From Sphingobium sp. 66-54 (GTDB lineage Bacteria; Pseudomonadota; Alphaproteobacteria; Sphingomonadales; Sphingomonadaceae), in NCBI GenBank assembly GCA_001899715.1, contig MKWI01000006.1:248001-312000 (forward strand): 64,000 nt of DNA, written 5' to 3'. Below the pieces are notes generated by a model, which worked only from the letters and a program-made list of their open reading frames with translations, had not been told where the DNA came from and did not search any database. This document shows, piece after piece, positions 44,667 through 54,499 of the stretch; position 1 is the stretch's first letter, and every line of letters starts with the position of its first letter. The translations under genes were made by a program, and so were the position numbers.

Positions 44667-46004
44667 TCAATGCCCCGGAAAGCTCGTCGACTCAAAGCGG
44701 ATCGGTTCGCCGACCGCCGTATCGGCAAGCTGAGCTTCCCACATCACGCGATGGCCGCGCACAATGGTGCCAACCGGCCGCCCCGTCACCGTCTGCCCTT
44801 CGAACGGCGACCAGCCGCAACGCGAGGCGAGCCAGTCACCCTCCATCGTCCAACGTGCCTTGAGATCGACCACGGTGAAATCGGCATCGTAACCGACCGC
44901 GATCCGTCCCTTGCCGGCCAAACCGAACACGCGCTGCGGCCCGGCGCTGGTCAGGTCGATAAAGCGCTGAAGCGTCAGCCGGCCGTTGGCGACATGATCG
45001 AGCAGCAGCGGCACCAACGTTTGCACGCCGGGCATGCCGCTCGGGCTATTGGGATAAGGCTTGGCCTTCTCCTCCTTGGTGTGCGGCGCATGGTCCGAGC
45101 CGAGCACGTCCGGCACGCCTTGCCGCAGCCAATGCCACAGTCCCTCGCGATGCGCGGCGGAGCGAATGGGCGGGTTCATCTGCACATAGGTGCCGAGGCG
45201 GGGATAGGCCTCCTCCGCCGCCAGCGTCAGATGCTGGGGCGTCACTTCGCAGGTCGCGACATCCTTGTTGGCGGAGAGGAACTCCAGCTCCGCCGGCGTG
45301 GTGATGTGCAGCACATGGATGCGCCGCCCGGCCTCGCGCGCCAGTTTCACGATGCGGCGCGTCGCCTTCATCGCGCTCTCGTCGTCTCGCCAGACGGGGT
45401 GGCTGGACGGATCGCCCTCCACTCGCTCACCCTTGCGTGCATTCATGCGCGCCTCGTCCTCCGAGTGGATGGCGACGCGGCGGCTGCCATGCGCCAGCAC
45501 GCGGGCCAGCGCCTCGTCATCCGCCACCAGCAGGCTACCGGTCGAAGCGCCCATGAAGATCTTGACGCCCGCCGTGCCGGGGATGCGTTCCAGATCGCCG
45601 AGTTGCTCGGCATTGTCGCCGGTCGCGCCAACGTAGAAGGCATGGTCGCACCACATGCGGTGACGGGCACGCCGGAGTTTGTCCAGAACCCGCTCGGTCG
45701 TGTCGGTATTGGGGTTGGTGTTGGGCATCTCGAACACGGCGGTGACACCGCCGAGCACCGCCGATCGGCTACCCGACTCGAGGTCCTCTTTATGCTCTAG
45801 CCCCGGCTCGCGGAAATGCACCTGGCTGTCGATGACGCCGGGCAGCACGTCCAGCCCCGCGCAGTCGATCGACTCGCCGGCATCGCCAAGGCCAGTGCCG
45901 ATCGCCGCGATCCTGCCGGCCCGCACACCCACATCCACATCCGCCGGCCCGCCCGGCAGATGAACCGTGCCGCCGCGCAGGATGAGGTCGAATGTCTGTG
46001 TCAT
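44667..46004 (-). CDS. Dihydroorotase-family amidohydrolase with altered metal site
   Basis: 445 residues, class I dihydroorotase/allantoinase-like amidohydrolase. Seen: LPGVIDSQVHFREPGLEHKED, GGVTAVFEMPNTNP, GVKIFMGASTGSLL with the lysine that is carbamylated in relatives, IHVLHITTPAELEFL, CEVTPQHLTL, and VLGSDHAPHT. The N-terminal metal motif is Gln-x-His where the family has His-x-His. Dihydroorotase in pyrimidine synthesis is the likeliest role, but the substitution leaves catalysis uncertain, and no other pyr gene is nearby. Divergent from ygfZ across 48 bp. Confidence 0.8.
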   Translation of the reverse strand: MTQTFDLILRGGTVHLPGGPADVDVGVRAGRIAAIGTGLGDAGESIDCAGLDVLPGVIDSQVHFREPGLEHKEDLESGSRSAVLGGVTAVFEMPNTNPNTDTTERVLDKLRRARHRMWCDHAFYVGATGDNAEQLGDLERIPGTAGVKIFMGASTGSLLVADDEALARVLAHGSRRVAIHSEDEARMNARKGERVEGDPSSHPVWRDDESAMKATRRIVKLAREAGRRIHVLHITTPAELEFLSANKDVATCEVTPQHLTLAAEEAYPRLGTYVQMNPPIRSAAHREGLWHWLRQGVPDVLGSDHAPHTKEEKAKPYPNSPSGMPGVQTLVPLLLDHVANGRLTLQRFIDLTSAGPQRVFGLAGKGRIAVGYDADFTVVDLKARWTMEGDWLASRCGWSPFEGQTVTGRPVGTIVRGHRVMWEAQLADTAVGEPIRFESTSFPGH

Positions 46005-46052
46005 GGGCTTTGCTCTCTTGGTTTGGTCTCTTACTTCCCCTACCTAAGTCCC

Positions 46053-46799
46053 ATGCTTTCGACCACCCTTCGCGATCGCGCAATCATCCGCGTCGGCGGC
46101 GACGAGGCGCGGCCGTTCCTGCAAGGTTTGCTGACGCAGGACGTGCTGACCCTCGTACCCGGCGCACCACGTTATGCCGGGCTGCTGACCCCGCAGGGCA
46201 AGGCGCTGTTCGATCTCATCGCCTGGGCCGATCCGGCCTGCGGTGAAGACATCTTGCTCGATTGCGAGGTGAACCGCGCCGAAGCGCTCATCAAGCGGCT
46301 GTCGCTCTACCGCCTGCGCCGCCCGATCACGATCGCACCGGAGCACGAACTGGCCGTGCACTGGTCGGTCAATCCACATGAAGACGCCGCGCCCGATCCA
46401 CGCCTGCCCGCGCTTGGCTGGCGCTGGCTCGCTCCGGCGGGAGACGGCGATGCCTCCGACGCCTACCATACGCACCGGCTCGGCCAAGGCGTGCCGGAGG
46501 GCGCGGCCGAGCTGGGCGAGGACAAGACGCTCTGGCTCGAATGCAACGCGCAGGAGCTGAACGGCGTCGATTACAAGAAGGGCTGCTATGTCGGGCAGGA
46601 GAACACGGCGCGGATGCACTATCGCAACAAGGTAAACCGCCGCCTCGTGGTGCTGCCGCTCGGCCAGTCCGATCCCCCCCGCCAGCGCATCGCCTACCCC
46701 GCGCTCGGCCTCGCGATCGACCATCGGCCGGTCGAGACGCTGGCGGGCGTGAGCGTGCCCGGCTGGCTGGCCCCGGCGCTGGTCGAAACCGCCGATTGA
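46053..46799 (+). CDS. ygfZ: YgfZ/GcvT-like folate-binding iron-sulfur repair factor
   Basis: 248 residues from ATG 46053. Seen: the N-terminal RAIIRVGGDEARPFLQGLLTQDV, TPQGKALFDLIAWAD, and the family signature KKGCYVGQENTARM with the conserved Cys. YgfZ (IBA57 relatives) helps maturation of [4Fe-4S] proteins using tetrahydrofolate. Its stop overlaps the start of the next gene (TGATG). Confidence 0.93.
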   Translation: MLSTTLRDRAIIRVGGDEARPFLQGLLTQDVLTLVPGAPRYAGLLTPQGKALFDLIAWADPACGEDILLDCEVNRAEALIKRLSLYRLRRPITIAPEHELAVHWSVNPHEDAAPDPRLPALGWRWLAPAGDGDASDAYHTHRLGQGVPEGAAELGEDKTLWLECNAQELNGVDYKKGCYVGQENTARMHYRNKVNRRLVVLPLGQSDPPRQRIAYPALGLAIDHRPVETLAGVSVPGWLAPALVETAD

Positions 46800-47542
46800 T
46801 GCTGCGCCTCCTCCCCGCGCTGCTCCTGCTGTTCCTCGGCACCACCGCGCGGGCAGAAATCAAGTGGGAGATAGTCAAGACACTCCCCCACGATACCAGA
46901 GCCTTCACGCAAGGACTGTTCATTGCGGACGGGCGGCTATTCGAGAGCACCGGCCTCGTCGGCCAGTCCGAGCTGCGCGAACTGCGCCTCTCCGATGGCA
47001 GCGTGTTACGCCGCACGCCGATCCGCAGCGACCTGTTCGGCGAGGGAATCGCGCCGTGGCGGGACCGGATCATCAGCATTACCTGGCGCACAGGGCTGGG
47101 CTTCATCTGGCGGCGGCGGGACTTCAAGCAGCTCGGTTCATTCACCTACAAGGGCGAAGGCTGGGGCCTCACCAGCAACGACACCGACCTCATCATGAGC
47201 GACGGTACGGCGGAGTTGCGCTTTCTCGACCCGGAGACGCAAGCGGAGCGACGCCGGGTGACGGTGACATGGCGCGGCGAGCCGGTGCGCAACCTCAACG
47301 AGTTGGAATATGTCGGCGGTGCGGTCTACGCGAATATCTGGTACGCCTCGCTGATCGCCCGCATCGACCCGGCTAGCGGCATAATCGACGACTGGCTGGA
47401 CCTCGGCTCGCTGGTCGCGAAGAATGCCGGGACCGACTCCGGCGCCGTTCTCAACGGCGTCGCGTGGGACGCCAAGGCCAGGCTACTCTATGTGACCGGC
47501 AAGAACTGGCCACATCTTTATGCGCTGCGCTTGCGCGACTGA
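46799..47542 (+). CDS. Glutaminyl-peptide cyclotransferase (plant/bacterial beta-propeller type)
   Basis: 247 residues with a signal peptide (MLRLLPALLLLFLGTTARAEI). The mature part is a five-bladed propeller-type QC, with HDTRAFTQGLFIADGRLFESTGLVGQSELREL in parts, EGWGLTSNDTDLIMSDG, RNLNELEYVGGAVYANIW and LNGVAWDAKARLLYVTGK. It converts N-terminal Gln to pyroglutamate on exported proteins or peptides. Translationally coupled to ygfZ. Confidence 0.93.
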   Translation: MLRLLPALLLLFLGTTARAEIKWEIVKTLPHDTRAFTQGLFIADGRLFESTGLVGQSELRELRLSDGSVLRRTPIRSDLFGEGIAPWRDRIISITWRTGLGFIWRRRDFKQLGSFTYKGEGWGLTSNDTDLIMSDGTAELRFLDPETQAERRRVTVTWRGEPVRNLNELEYVGGAVYANIWYASLIARIDPASGIIDDWLDLGSLVAKNAGTDSGAVLNGVAWDAKARLLYVTGKNWPHLYALRLRD

Positions 47543-47740
47543 CCCACGCGCTTCGGTCAGCGGCGACGGCAGGCGCACTTTCAGCAGATAGGTTTGATCT
47601 CCATCAAGGCTGGGCTCGCCCGACTCGCCTATAGCTTCATCGTGCGGACCGGCCGTCGTGCATCGACCTTAACCGTGCCGACCGGACCGCCCGGCTTTGT
47701 GCACAATCACCCATCTCTCCCGGATGTGGGGTGCGCAATG

Positions 47741-47773
47741 GGAGGCTTCCTCTTGGCAGCGGGGGAAGCCTCC
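47741..47773. terminator. Strong hairpin between convergent genes, likely bidirectional terminator
   Basis: Perfect 10-bp arms GGAGGCTTCC (47741-47750) and GGAAGCCTCC (47764-47773), loop 13 bases. It lies between the QC gene and the convergent DsbA-like gene. On the minus strand a short T-run precedes it; on the plus strand a T-rich stretch follows about 10 bases later. Not a member of the dispersed repeat family. Confidence 0.55.
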
Positions 47774-47802
47774 AAACCGCCCCGTTCTCTTCTCTCGTTA
47801 AT

Positions 47803-48579
47803 CTATCCCTTGTTGGCGGTCTTGCCCTGCCGCGCCTCGGCGATTGCCGTCTTGAGCGCCTCATAGCCAACCGCGCCGGTGAACACCTGATCGCCCACCA
47901 CGAACATCGGCGTGCCGGTCGCATCGAGCGCCTGCGCCAGACGGACATTCTCCACGATCGGCGCATCGCTCGCTTTGCTCTTGAGCGCTGCCTGTGCCTT
48001 GACCGGATCGAGCCCGATCCGCCCCGCCACCTTCAGGACCGTCGCCGGCTCCACATCACCCGCCGCATACATCGCCTTGTGGAAGGCCATGAACTTGCCA
48101 CCCTCCGCGGCAAGCAGGCTCACCCGCGCCGCGCCGGCGCTGCCTTCGGCAATGATCGGCAACTCGCGATAGACGATGCGCAGGCCGGGGTCTTCCTTCA
48201 CCAGCCGCGCAAGGTCCGGCAGCGAGGCGCGGCAGAAACCGCAGGCATAATCCATGAACGCAACCAGCGTCACGTCCGGCTGCGCCGCGCCTTCCCACGC
48301 TCCTTTATAGGGCGTTTCCAGCTCCGCGCGGTTTTCCGCCACCTTCTGGGCCATTTCCCTGGCCTGCAAGCGCTTGATCGCCTCGGGAATGATCTCGGGA
48401 TGGGCGAGGATATAATCATGCACCACCGCCTCGATCGCCGCCCGATCGGCCATGGCCGGCGTCGGCTTGTCCGTTGCGGCGAAGGCGACCGCCGCCCCGC
48501 CCGCGACCAGCAGCGCGAGCAGCGAGGGCGCGAGCAGCCGGCGACGCGAGGCCGTTGGCAGGGTCGAGCGGTCGGTCAT
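47803..48579 (-). CDS. DsbA-family periplasmic thiol:disulfide oxidoreductase
   Basis: 258 residues. A Sec signal peptide or uncleaved anchor (about 15-36) precedes a thioredoxin domain with the redox motif CGFC at 113-116 (YACGFCRASLPDL) and the cis-Pro loop TGTPMFVVGD. A helical insertion (about 45-90, HDYILAHPEIIPEAI) is typical of the DsbA-like/ScsC group with a leading oligomerisation helix. It forms or isomerises disulfides in exported proteins. Overlaps the M48 gene stop by 4 bases on the same strand, so both are co-transcribed. Confidence 0.88.
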   Translation of the reverse strand: MTDRSTLPTASRRRLLAPSLLALLVAGGAAVAFAATDKPTPAMADRAAIEAVVHDYILAHPEIIPEAIKRLQAREMAQKVAENRAELETPYKGAWEGAAQPDVTLVAFMDYACGFCRASLPDLARLVKEDPGLRIVYRELPIIAEGSAGAARVSLLAAEGGKFMAFHKAMYAAGDVEPATVLKVAGRIGLDPVKAQAALKSKASDAPIVENVRLAQALDATGTPMFVVGDQVFTGAVGYEALKTAIAEARQGKTANKG

Positions 48580-49988
48580 CGTTTCTTTCTGTCCTTTTCC
48601 AGTGCTGCGCGGCTTACCATCGCAATATCCTGCGCGCGCAGATAGTCGGGCGAATTGGGTTGGATGCCTCCCAATGCCACTTCCGCATGGCGCAGCGCCA
48701 GTGCATTCTGTCCTTCCATCTGGTAGCGCTCGGCCGTGGCCAACGCCGCCCGCGCGGTATCGCCCTTGCGCTGATAAACGGTGCCAAGCGTGTACCAGGC
48801 GAAGGGATTGTCCTTGTCTCGCGCAACGGCGGAACGCAGCACGCGCTCGGCCTCATCGAGATACTGGTCATCCTCGGTAGCGACGAGCGCATGGCCAAGC
48901 AGCGTGGCGATGAGCGGCGCGCCATCGGCCCCTGCAACGGCCTCACGCAATGGCGCGATGGCCTGCGCTGGCTTGCCCGATTCAAGCAGCACCTGCCCCT
49001 CCAGTTCGAGATAGTAGGGATCGTGCGGCGCGCTCTTGAGCAGCGCCCCCACCTCGCGCAGCGCCTGCTCGGTATAGGCGCCCTTATGATAGGCGTAGGC
49101 CCGCGCATAATGGGCGGGCGGGCTCTGGTCCGAGGTCGGATAGAGCTGCAAGGTGCGCGGCGGTTCCTCGACAAAGCCGATGAGCTTGGCTTTGACCCTC
49201 TGGAAGCGCGCTTCCAGCGCGGGATCGGTCTGCTTGTTCCAGGCCGGATCCTTCTCGTAAACGGCGGTCAGCGTGGCGACACGATCGCTCGAAAGCGGGT
49301 GGGTGCGCGCATAAGTATCCTGCTCGACATAGAGGCGATATTCAAGATTTTGCAGCTTCTTGAAGAAATCAACGCTGCCTTTACCGCTGATCCCCGCCTC
49401 GTGCAGGTAGCGCGCGCCGGCGGCATCCGCGCTCGATTCCTGCGCCCGGCTGAACGAAAGGAAACGACCCATCGCCGCTTGTTGGCCCGCAGCCATGATG
49501 CCCATGCCCGCCTCGCCTCCACCGGCCGCGATCGCCGCCGCGCCGAGCAGCAGGCTGACCAGGGTGATGCCGGTCGCCTCCTTGATCCCTTCCGCGGACC
49601 GGATGATATGGCCGCCCTCGATATGGCCGAGTTCGTGCGCGATGACACCCTGCACCTGATTGAGATTGTCGGCCGTGGCGATGAGGCCGCTGTGCAGCCA
49701 GACGATCTGGCCACCGGCGACGAAGGCGTTGATCGACGGATCGTTGATGACGATGACTTCGACATTGCGGGGATCGAGCCCGGCCGCCTTGACCAGCGGC
49801 GCCGTGGCGTCGCGCATCAACGCCTCCGTTTCCGCATCGCGCAGGATGGATTGGGCAAAAGCCGGACGAAGGCCAATGAGGCCGACCAGCGCGAGCAGCA
49901 CCAGCAGGCGCGCGGCCAAGCCGACTATCCGCGCGACAGGCGATTGGCCGCGCAGGACCGCCGCCGGAGACTCGAACCGGGAAGCCAT
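48576..49988 (-). CDS. M48 family metalloprotease with TPR domain (BepA/Loip-like)
   Basis: 470 residues from ATG 49988. A signal peptide (to about AFAQS, residue 47) precedes a zincin domain with HELGH at 118-122 and the third ligand in SRAQESSADAAG, then a C-terminal TPR region (about 290-440). The layout matches BepA, which edits outer-membrane protein assembly and degrades stalled LptD. It ends overlapping the DsbA-like gene, so envelope quality control is the shared theme. Confidence 0.93.
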   Translation of the reverse strand: MASRFESPAAVLRGQSPVARIVGLAARLLVLLALVGLIGLRPAFAQSILRDAETEALMRDATAPLVKAAGLDPRNVEVIVINDPSINAFVAGGQIVWLHSGLIATADNLNQVQGVIAHELGHIEGGHIIRSAEGIKEATGITLVSLLLGAAAIAAGGGEAGMGIMAAGQQAAMGRFLSFSRAQESSADAAGARYLHEAGISGKGSVDFFKKLQNLEYRLYVEQDTYARTHPLSSDRVATLTAVYEKDPAWNKQTDPALEARFQRVKAKLIGFVEEPPRTLQLYPTSDQSPPAHYARAYAYHKGAYTEQALREVGALLKSAPHDPYYLELEGQVLLESGKPAQAIAPLREAVAGADGAPLIATLLGHALVATEDDQYLDEAERVLRSAVARDKDNPFAWYTLGTVYQRKGDTARAALATAERYQMEGQNALALRHAEVALGGIQPNSPDYLRAQDIAMVSRAALEKDRKKR

Positions 49989-50254
49989 GTCCCGCTTTCT
50001 GCACGCCCACGCCTGAACCCCGCCTGACGCTGGACGGGGAACCATGGCCTCCGATACGCAGCCTGGACCAGAGGCAGGCAATATGCTCCCGGCTGCTATC
50101 GCGAGAGGCTGCCCGTCGTTGCCCACAGCCAGCCGGCCAGACCGGCTGACAAGCGGCGTGATGGCAGCACTTCCTTCGCCTCTACTCCGGTCTCGCCGGA
50201 ACAAGCGGCCCGGCGTCCCACCCAGAAAGGCATGGAACGAAGGGCCGCACCCGG

Positions 50255-52990
50255 TCACGCGCCGAACGTGCGCTGCCACCAACCTCGGCGCGGTTGCTCG
50301 CCGGCAGCGCCATCTTCATCGGCATCGACCGATTCGGCTCCGGCCGGCTCGGGCGCAACAGCCGGCTCGGCTTCCTGCACGACGACCGCCGGTCGATCGG
50401 CGCTCTCGGCCTCGATCGCTTCGGGGGTCGGCTCCGCAGTCCTGCGACGGCGCGGGCGCTTGGGCCTGGCAGGCGCTTCCTCGGCCGCGGCTTCGGCCCC
50501 GATCTCGACCGGCGCGGCGACCGCCTCCGTCTCGGCCGCCGGCTCCACCTTGCGGCGGCGCGAGCGCTTGGGCGCCGGAGTCTCGGTCAACTCGGCCGAC
50601 ACCTCGACGGGCACCGTCTCCTCCGCGGGCGCAGCCTCCGGCTCGGGGGCGGCGGGCGTCTCGGCGCTCTCAGGTGCCTCCGCAACCGCCGCCGCGGGCC
50701 GGCGAACGCGGCGACGACGCGCCGGTGCGGCTGGGGCTTCAGCCGGAGCAACGTCCGCTACGGGCTCGCTCACCGCCTCGACGACTTCGGCCGTTTCAGC
50801 GTCCACCTCGGCACCATCGACGCTATCGGCATCAGCACCAATCTCGCTCGCGGCGTCGGACATGGGCTGATCGCCCGCCTGCCCACCGCGCCGGCGCCGG
50901 CCGCCGCGCCGGCCACGCCGGTTCCGCCGAGCGGGTGCCTCCTCGCCATCGGCCTGGACCGGTGTGCTTTCGGCGGCATCCTCGTCATCCGCTTCGGCGG
51001 CTGCGTCATGCTCGCCTTCGCTGTCGTCCACCTCGGCGGGCGCCTCTCCGTCACGCCGGCCTCGCCGGCCGCGCCGACGCCGCTTGCGCCGGCGTCCGCC
51101 GTCCTGATCCTGATCGCCACCGGCTTCGCCTTCGGCCGCGCTTTCCTCGAACTCCTCTTCCTCATCCTCGATATCTTCGGGATAAGTCTCGGCATCGCTA
51201 TCGTCGATGATCGGCGTATAGCTGATCTGCGCCGCCGGGCGCGGCCCGCTGGCCTCGACCGACATGCGCGCGCCTTCTTCGGCGCCATCGGGCAGGATGG
51301 CGATCTGCACGCCGTAGCGCTGCTCGATCTCGTCCAGCTCGCGCCGCTTGTTGTTGAGCACGTAGAAGGCCGCTTCCTGGCTCGCGCGCAGGGTGATCTG
51401 GCTGCCACGCCCGCGCGCGGCCTCCTCCTCCAGCATGCGCAGCGCGGAGAGACCCGCCGACGAGGCGGTGCGCACAAGGCCCGTGCCCTCGCAATGCGGG
51501 CAGGCACGGGTCGATGCTTCAAGCACACCGGTGCGCAACCGCTGGCGGCTCATCTCCATCAGGCCGAAGCCGGAGATGCGGCCGACCTGGATGCGCGCCC
51601 GGTCGTCCTTCAGCGCCTCTTTCATCGCCTTCTCGACCTTACGAATGTTGGAGTTGTGCTCCATGTCGATGAAGTCGATGACGATCAGGCCGGCCATGTC
51701 GCGCAGGCGGAGCTGACGGGCGATCTCGCGCGCGGCTTCCAGATTGGTCTGGAAGGCGGTCTGCTCGATATTATGCTCACGGGTCGAGCGGCCCGAGTTG
51801 ATGTCGATGGAGACCAGCGCCTCGGTCGGGTTGATGACCAGATAGCCGCCGGATTTTAGCTGCACGACCGGATTATACATGGCCGCAAGCTGGTCCTCCA
51901 CGCCGTAGCGCTGGAACAGTGAGATCGGGTCCGCATATTGCTTCACCCGCCGCGCGTGGCTGGGCATCAGCAGCTTCATGAAGTCCTTGGCGGCGCGATA
52001 GCCTTCCTCGCCCTCGACCACCACTTCCTCGATATCGCGATGGTAGATGTCACGGATCGCGCGCTTGATAAGGTCGCTGTCGTTATGGATCAGCGCCGGT
52101 GCGGCCGCCCTCAGCGTGTTCTCGCGAATCTCGTCCCACAACCGGGCGAGATAATCGAAATCGCGGCGAATCTCCGTCTTGGTGCGCGAGAGGCCGGCGG
52201 TGCGGACGATACAGCCCATGGTCGAGGGCAGCTTCATTTCGGCGATGATCGACTTCAGGCGCTTGCGGTCGGCGCCGTTGCTGATCTTACGCGAAATACC
52301 GCCGCCGTGGCTGGTGTTGGGCATCAGAACGCAATAGCGGCCGGCGAGACTCAGATAGGTGGTCAGCGCCGCACCCTTGTTGCCGCGTTCCTCCTTGACG
52401 ACCTGGACGAGCAGCACCTGACGGCGCTTGATGACGTCCTGAATCTTGTAACGGCGGCGCAGGGCCATGCGCTTGCGGCGCAGTTCGTCCGCCGCCTGAT
52501 CGTTAGCGGAAGACTTGCCGCGCGGGCGCCGGCCTCCCTCATCATTCTCGCCAGCGCCATCGGCGTCGGCATCGGCGCGCTCGTCCTCGTCGCTATCCTC
52601 GTCATCACGCGGACGGTCAACCACTTCGACGCCGTGATCCTCGGCATCGCTTTCATCCTCATCCTCGTCATCCTCGGCGCGCAAGGCTGCTTCCTCGGCA
52701 GCGTGCTGCGCTTCCTCGGCGAGCAGGGCCTCGCGGTCCTCGCGCGGGATCTGGTAATAATCGGGGTGGATTTCCGAGAAGGCCAGGAAACCGTGGCGAT
52801 TGCCGCCATAATCGACGAACGCCGCCTGTAGCGACGGCTCCACCCTTGTTACCTTGGCAAGATAGATATTGCCCTTGAGCTGCTTGTGCTCGGCGGATTC
52901 GAAATCAAACTCCTCGATCCGGTTCCCGGTAACGACCGCGACCCGGGTCTCTTCCCGGTGGCGCGCATCGATCAGCATACGCATTGTCAT
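50255..52990 (-). CDS. rne: Ribonuclease E/G
   Basis: 911 residues. The catalytic half starts MRMLIDARHREETRVAVV, with an S1 domain (about 35-120 and continuing) interrupted by an acidic insertion of about 90 residues (DDEDEDESD... and EDSDEDERADADADG). Later: RRDFDYLARLW, the DNase I-like metal site in ALVSIDINSGRSTREHNIEQTAF in parts with IVIDFIDME, and the zinc link RACPHCEGTG. The C-terminal third is low-complexity Ala/Glu/Arg/Pro, the degradosome scaffold. It processes rRNA and tRNA and starts mRNA decay. Confidence 0.96.
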   Translation of the reverse strand: MTMRMLIDARHREETRVAVVTGNRIEEFDFESAEHKQLKGNIYLAKVTRVEPSLQAAFVDYGGNRHGFLAFSEIHPDYYQIPREDREALLAEEAQHAAEEAALRAEDDEDEDESDAEDHGVEVVDRPRDDEDSDEDERADADADGAGENDEGGRRPRGKSSANDQAADELRRKRMALRRRYKIQDVIKRRQVLLVQVVKEERGNKGAALTTYLSLAGRYCVLMPNTSHGGGISRKISNGADRKRLKSIIAEMKLPSTMGCIVRTAGLSRTKTEIRRDFDYLARLWDEIRENTLRAAAPALIHNDSDLIKRAIRDIYHRDIEEVVVEGEEGYRAAKDFMKLLMPSHARRVKQYADPISLFQRYGVEDQLAAMYNPVVQLKSGGYLVINPTEALVSIDINSGRSTREHNIEQTAFQTNLEAAREIARQLRLRDMAGLIVIDFIDMEHNSNIRKVEKAMKEALKDDRARIQVGRISGFGLMEMSRQRLRTGVLEASTRACPHCEGTGLVRTASSAGLSALRMLEEEAARGRGSQITLRASQEAAFYVLNNKRRELDEIEQRYGVQIAILPDGAEEGARMSVEASGPRPAAQISYTPIIDDSDAETYPEDIEDEEEEFEESAAEGEAGGDQDQDGGRRRKRRRRGRRGRRDGEAPAEVDDSEGEHDAAAEADDEDAAESTPVQADGEEAPARRNRRGRRGGRRRRGGQAGDQPMSDAASEIGADADSVDGAEVDAETAEVVEAVSEPVADVAPAEAPAAPARRRRVRRPAAAVAEAPESAETPAAPEPEAAPAEETVPVEVSAELTETPAPKRSRRRKVEPAAETEAVAAPVEIGAEAAAEEAPARPKRPRRRRTAEPTPEAIEAESADRPAVVVQEAEPAVAPEPAGAESVDADEDGAAGEQPRRGWWQRTFGA

Positions 52991-53426
52991 TCAAGTGTCT
53001 CCAGCCGGCTGACACGGCCCCCTTGCAAGGGACGGGGCAGCTCGGCGCAATGAGGGGGCGCGCGGCCCGGCGCATCGCTCCAATGCGGCGCCGGCCGGGC
53101 AAACCCCGGTTTTCAAAAAGGATTTGTGCGTCTGTCGCGAGGGCATGCCCGCATCCGGCGGGAAACTCGTGAAGCGCTCGCAGCCCGATGCCCGCTTCCG
53201 CGTGCTTCGAGCCTGTCAAGCCATGCGCCATGCAACATCAACCTGTAGATCGCCCTGCGGCGATGGTGGTCCGGCCCACCCGGTCCCATCGCGCTTTTGC
53301 GGTGTGGCCGGTCCGGAATGGCAAGCGCTAGCAGGGCTTGTGCCCGAGGGCAACGATGAAAAGGTCCACCGCTTTCCGCCTGCCCCGGCCCGGATTCCGC
53401 CGGTCACGCCCATCATGGCGGCAAAG
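52991..53426. other. Intergenic region between divergent rne and the amidase gene
   Basis: 436 bp before the chosen amidase start (53427). It should hold the rne promoter and a long leader, and the amidase promoter. A GC-rich imperfect stem-loop (around 53067-53100, arms GCCCGGCGCAT and ATGCGG-type) is the main structure I see; a long leader is typical for autoregulated rne. The AT-rich TTTTCAAAAAGGATTTG at 53110-53126 may be promoter DNA. Confidence 0.35.
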
Positions 53427-54389
53427 ATGCGGCCGGGCCGCGCGCGCGATTTTGTCTGGACGGCAGGCCTCCGCTCACGGCAGAAGGCGCGCTCGATGGT
53501 CCCGCTGGCCGCTCTCATCCTGGCTGCTTCTTCGCTTGCCTTCACGGCGACGACGCCGCTTGCCGCGCCGCCCGCGCTGACGCCGCCGTCCGTGCACATG
53601 GCGCGCCGGCCAATCCGCCAGGGCGGTATCATCGTGCGCATTCCCGATCCGGCGCCCAGCATCGCCCTGCCGCCTATCGAGGGTCCGAGCGACCCCGGCC
53701 GGCCACTGGTGGTGATCGACCCCGGCCATGGCGGGCACGATCCCGGCGCACGTAACGACGCGCTGGCCATGCAGGAGAAGGACCTGACCCTGGCGATCGC
53801 CCGCGCGGTGCGCGACGAACTGCTCAAGACCGGCCGCATCCGCGTGGCGCTCACCCGCGACGACGACCACTTCCTCATTCTCCAGGAGCGCTCGGGCATC
53901 GCCCGCAAAATGGGGGCCGATCTGTTCATTTCAATCCATGCCGACGCCGCGGAGCAACCCGATGTGCGCGGCGCGACGGTCTATACGCTCTCCGACGTCG
54001 CCTCGGACCGGGAGGCGGCACGCCTCGCGGCCGGGCAGAACCGCGCGGACATCATCCACGGTGTCGATCTGACGGACAAGAGCACGGCGGTCAGCGCCAT
54101 CCTGATCGACCTCGCCCAGCGCGAGACGATGACCGCTTCCACCCGCTTCGCCGAACTGTTGCACCGGGAAGCCCTGCCCCATTTCCGCTTCCGCACGCCC
54201 TGGCACCGCTCTGCCTCGCTGGTCGTGCTCAAGGCGCCGGATACGCCCTCCGTGCTGCTGGAGACAGGCTACATCAGCAACGACGAGGATGCAGCCTGGA
54301 TGGCGACGAAGGACGGGCGCCTGCAACTCGCCAAGGGCATCGCGGCCGCCATCTCCGTGCATTTCGCACGCCGGTCGCCGGGGCGGTGA
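53427..54389 (+). CDS. N-acetylmuramoyl-L-alanine amidase (AmiC-like, Amidase_3)
   Basis: 320 residues from ATG 53427; starts at 53415 and 53496 are alternatives (53496 has an AAGG site but lacks a basic n-region). A basic N-terminus and hydrophobic core (VPLAALILAASSLAF) form the signal sequence. The Amidase_3 domain has zinc ligands in IDPGHGGHDPGA, MQEKDLTLAIA and SIHADAAEQPD and the catalytic Glu in LLETGYISNDED. It cleaves stem peptides from glycan strands in the periplasm, for cell separation. PBP1A follows 110 bp downstream. Confidence 0.92.
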   Translation: MRPGRARDFVWTAGLRSRQKARSMVPLAALILAASSLAFTATTPLAAPPALTPPSVHMARRPIRQGGIIVRIPDPAPSIALPPIEGPSDPGRPLVVIDPGHGGHDPGARNDALAMQEKDLTLAIARAVRDELLKTGRIRVALTRDDDHFLILQERSGIARKMGADLFISIHADAAEQPDVRGATVYTLSDVASDREAARLAAGQNRADIIHGVDLTDKSTAVSAILIDLAQRETMTASTRFAELLHREALPHFRFRTPWHRSASLVVLKAPDTPSVLLETGYISNDEDAAWMATKDGRLQLAKGIAAAISVHFARRSPGR

Positions 54390-54499
54390 CGCACACTCGG
54401 CGACTGCGTTCCGCCGCGCGGCCGCCCATCGCAGCACCAGACGACCGCTCATCGCAAAAGCGGTTCCCTCCCTCTCGCAAAATAGTCTAGGGCCGCGCT

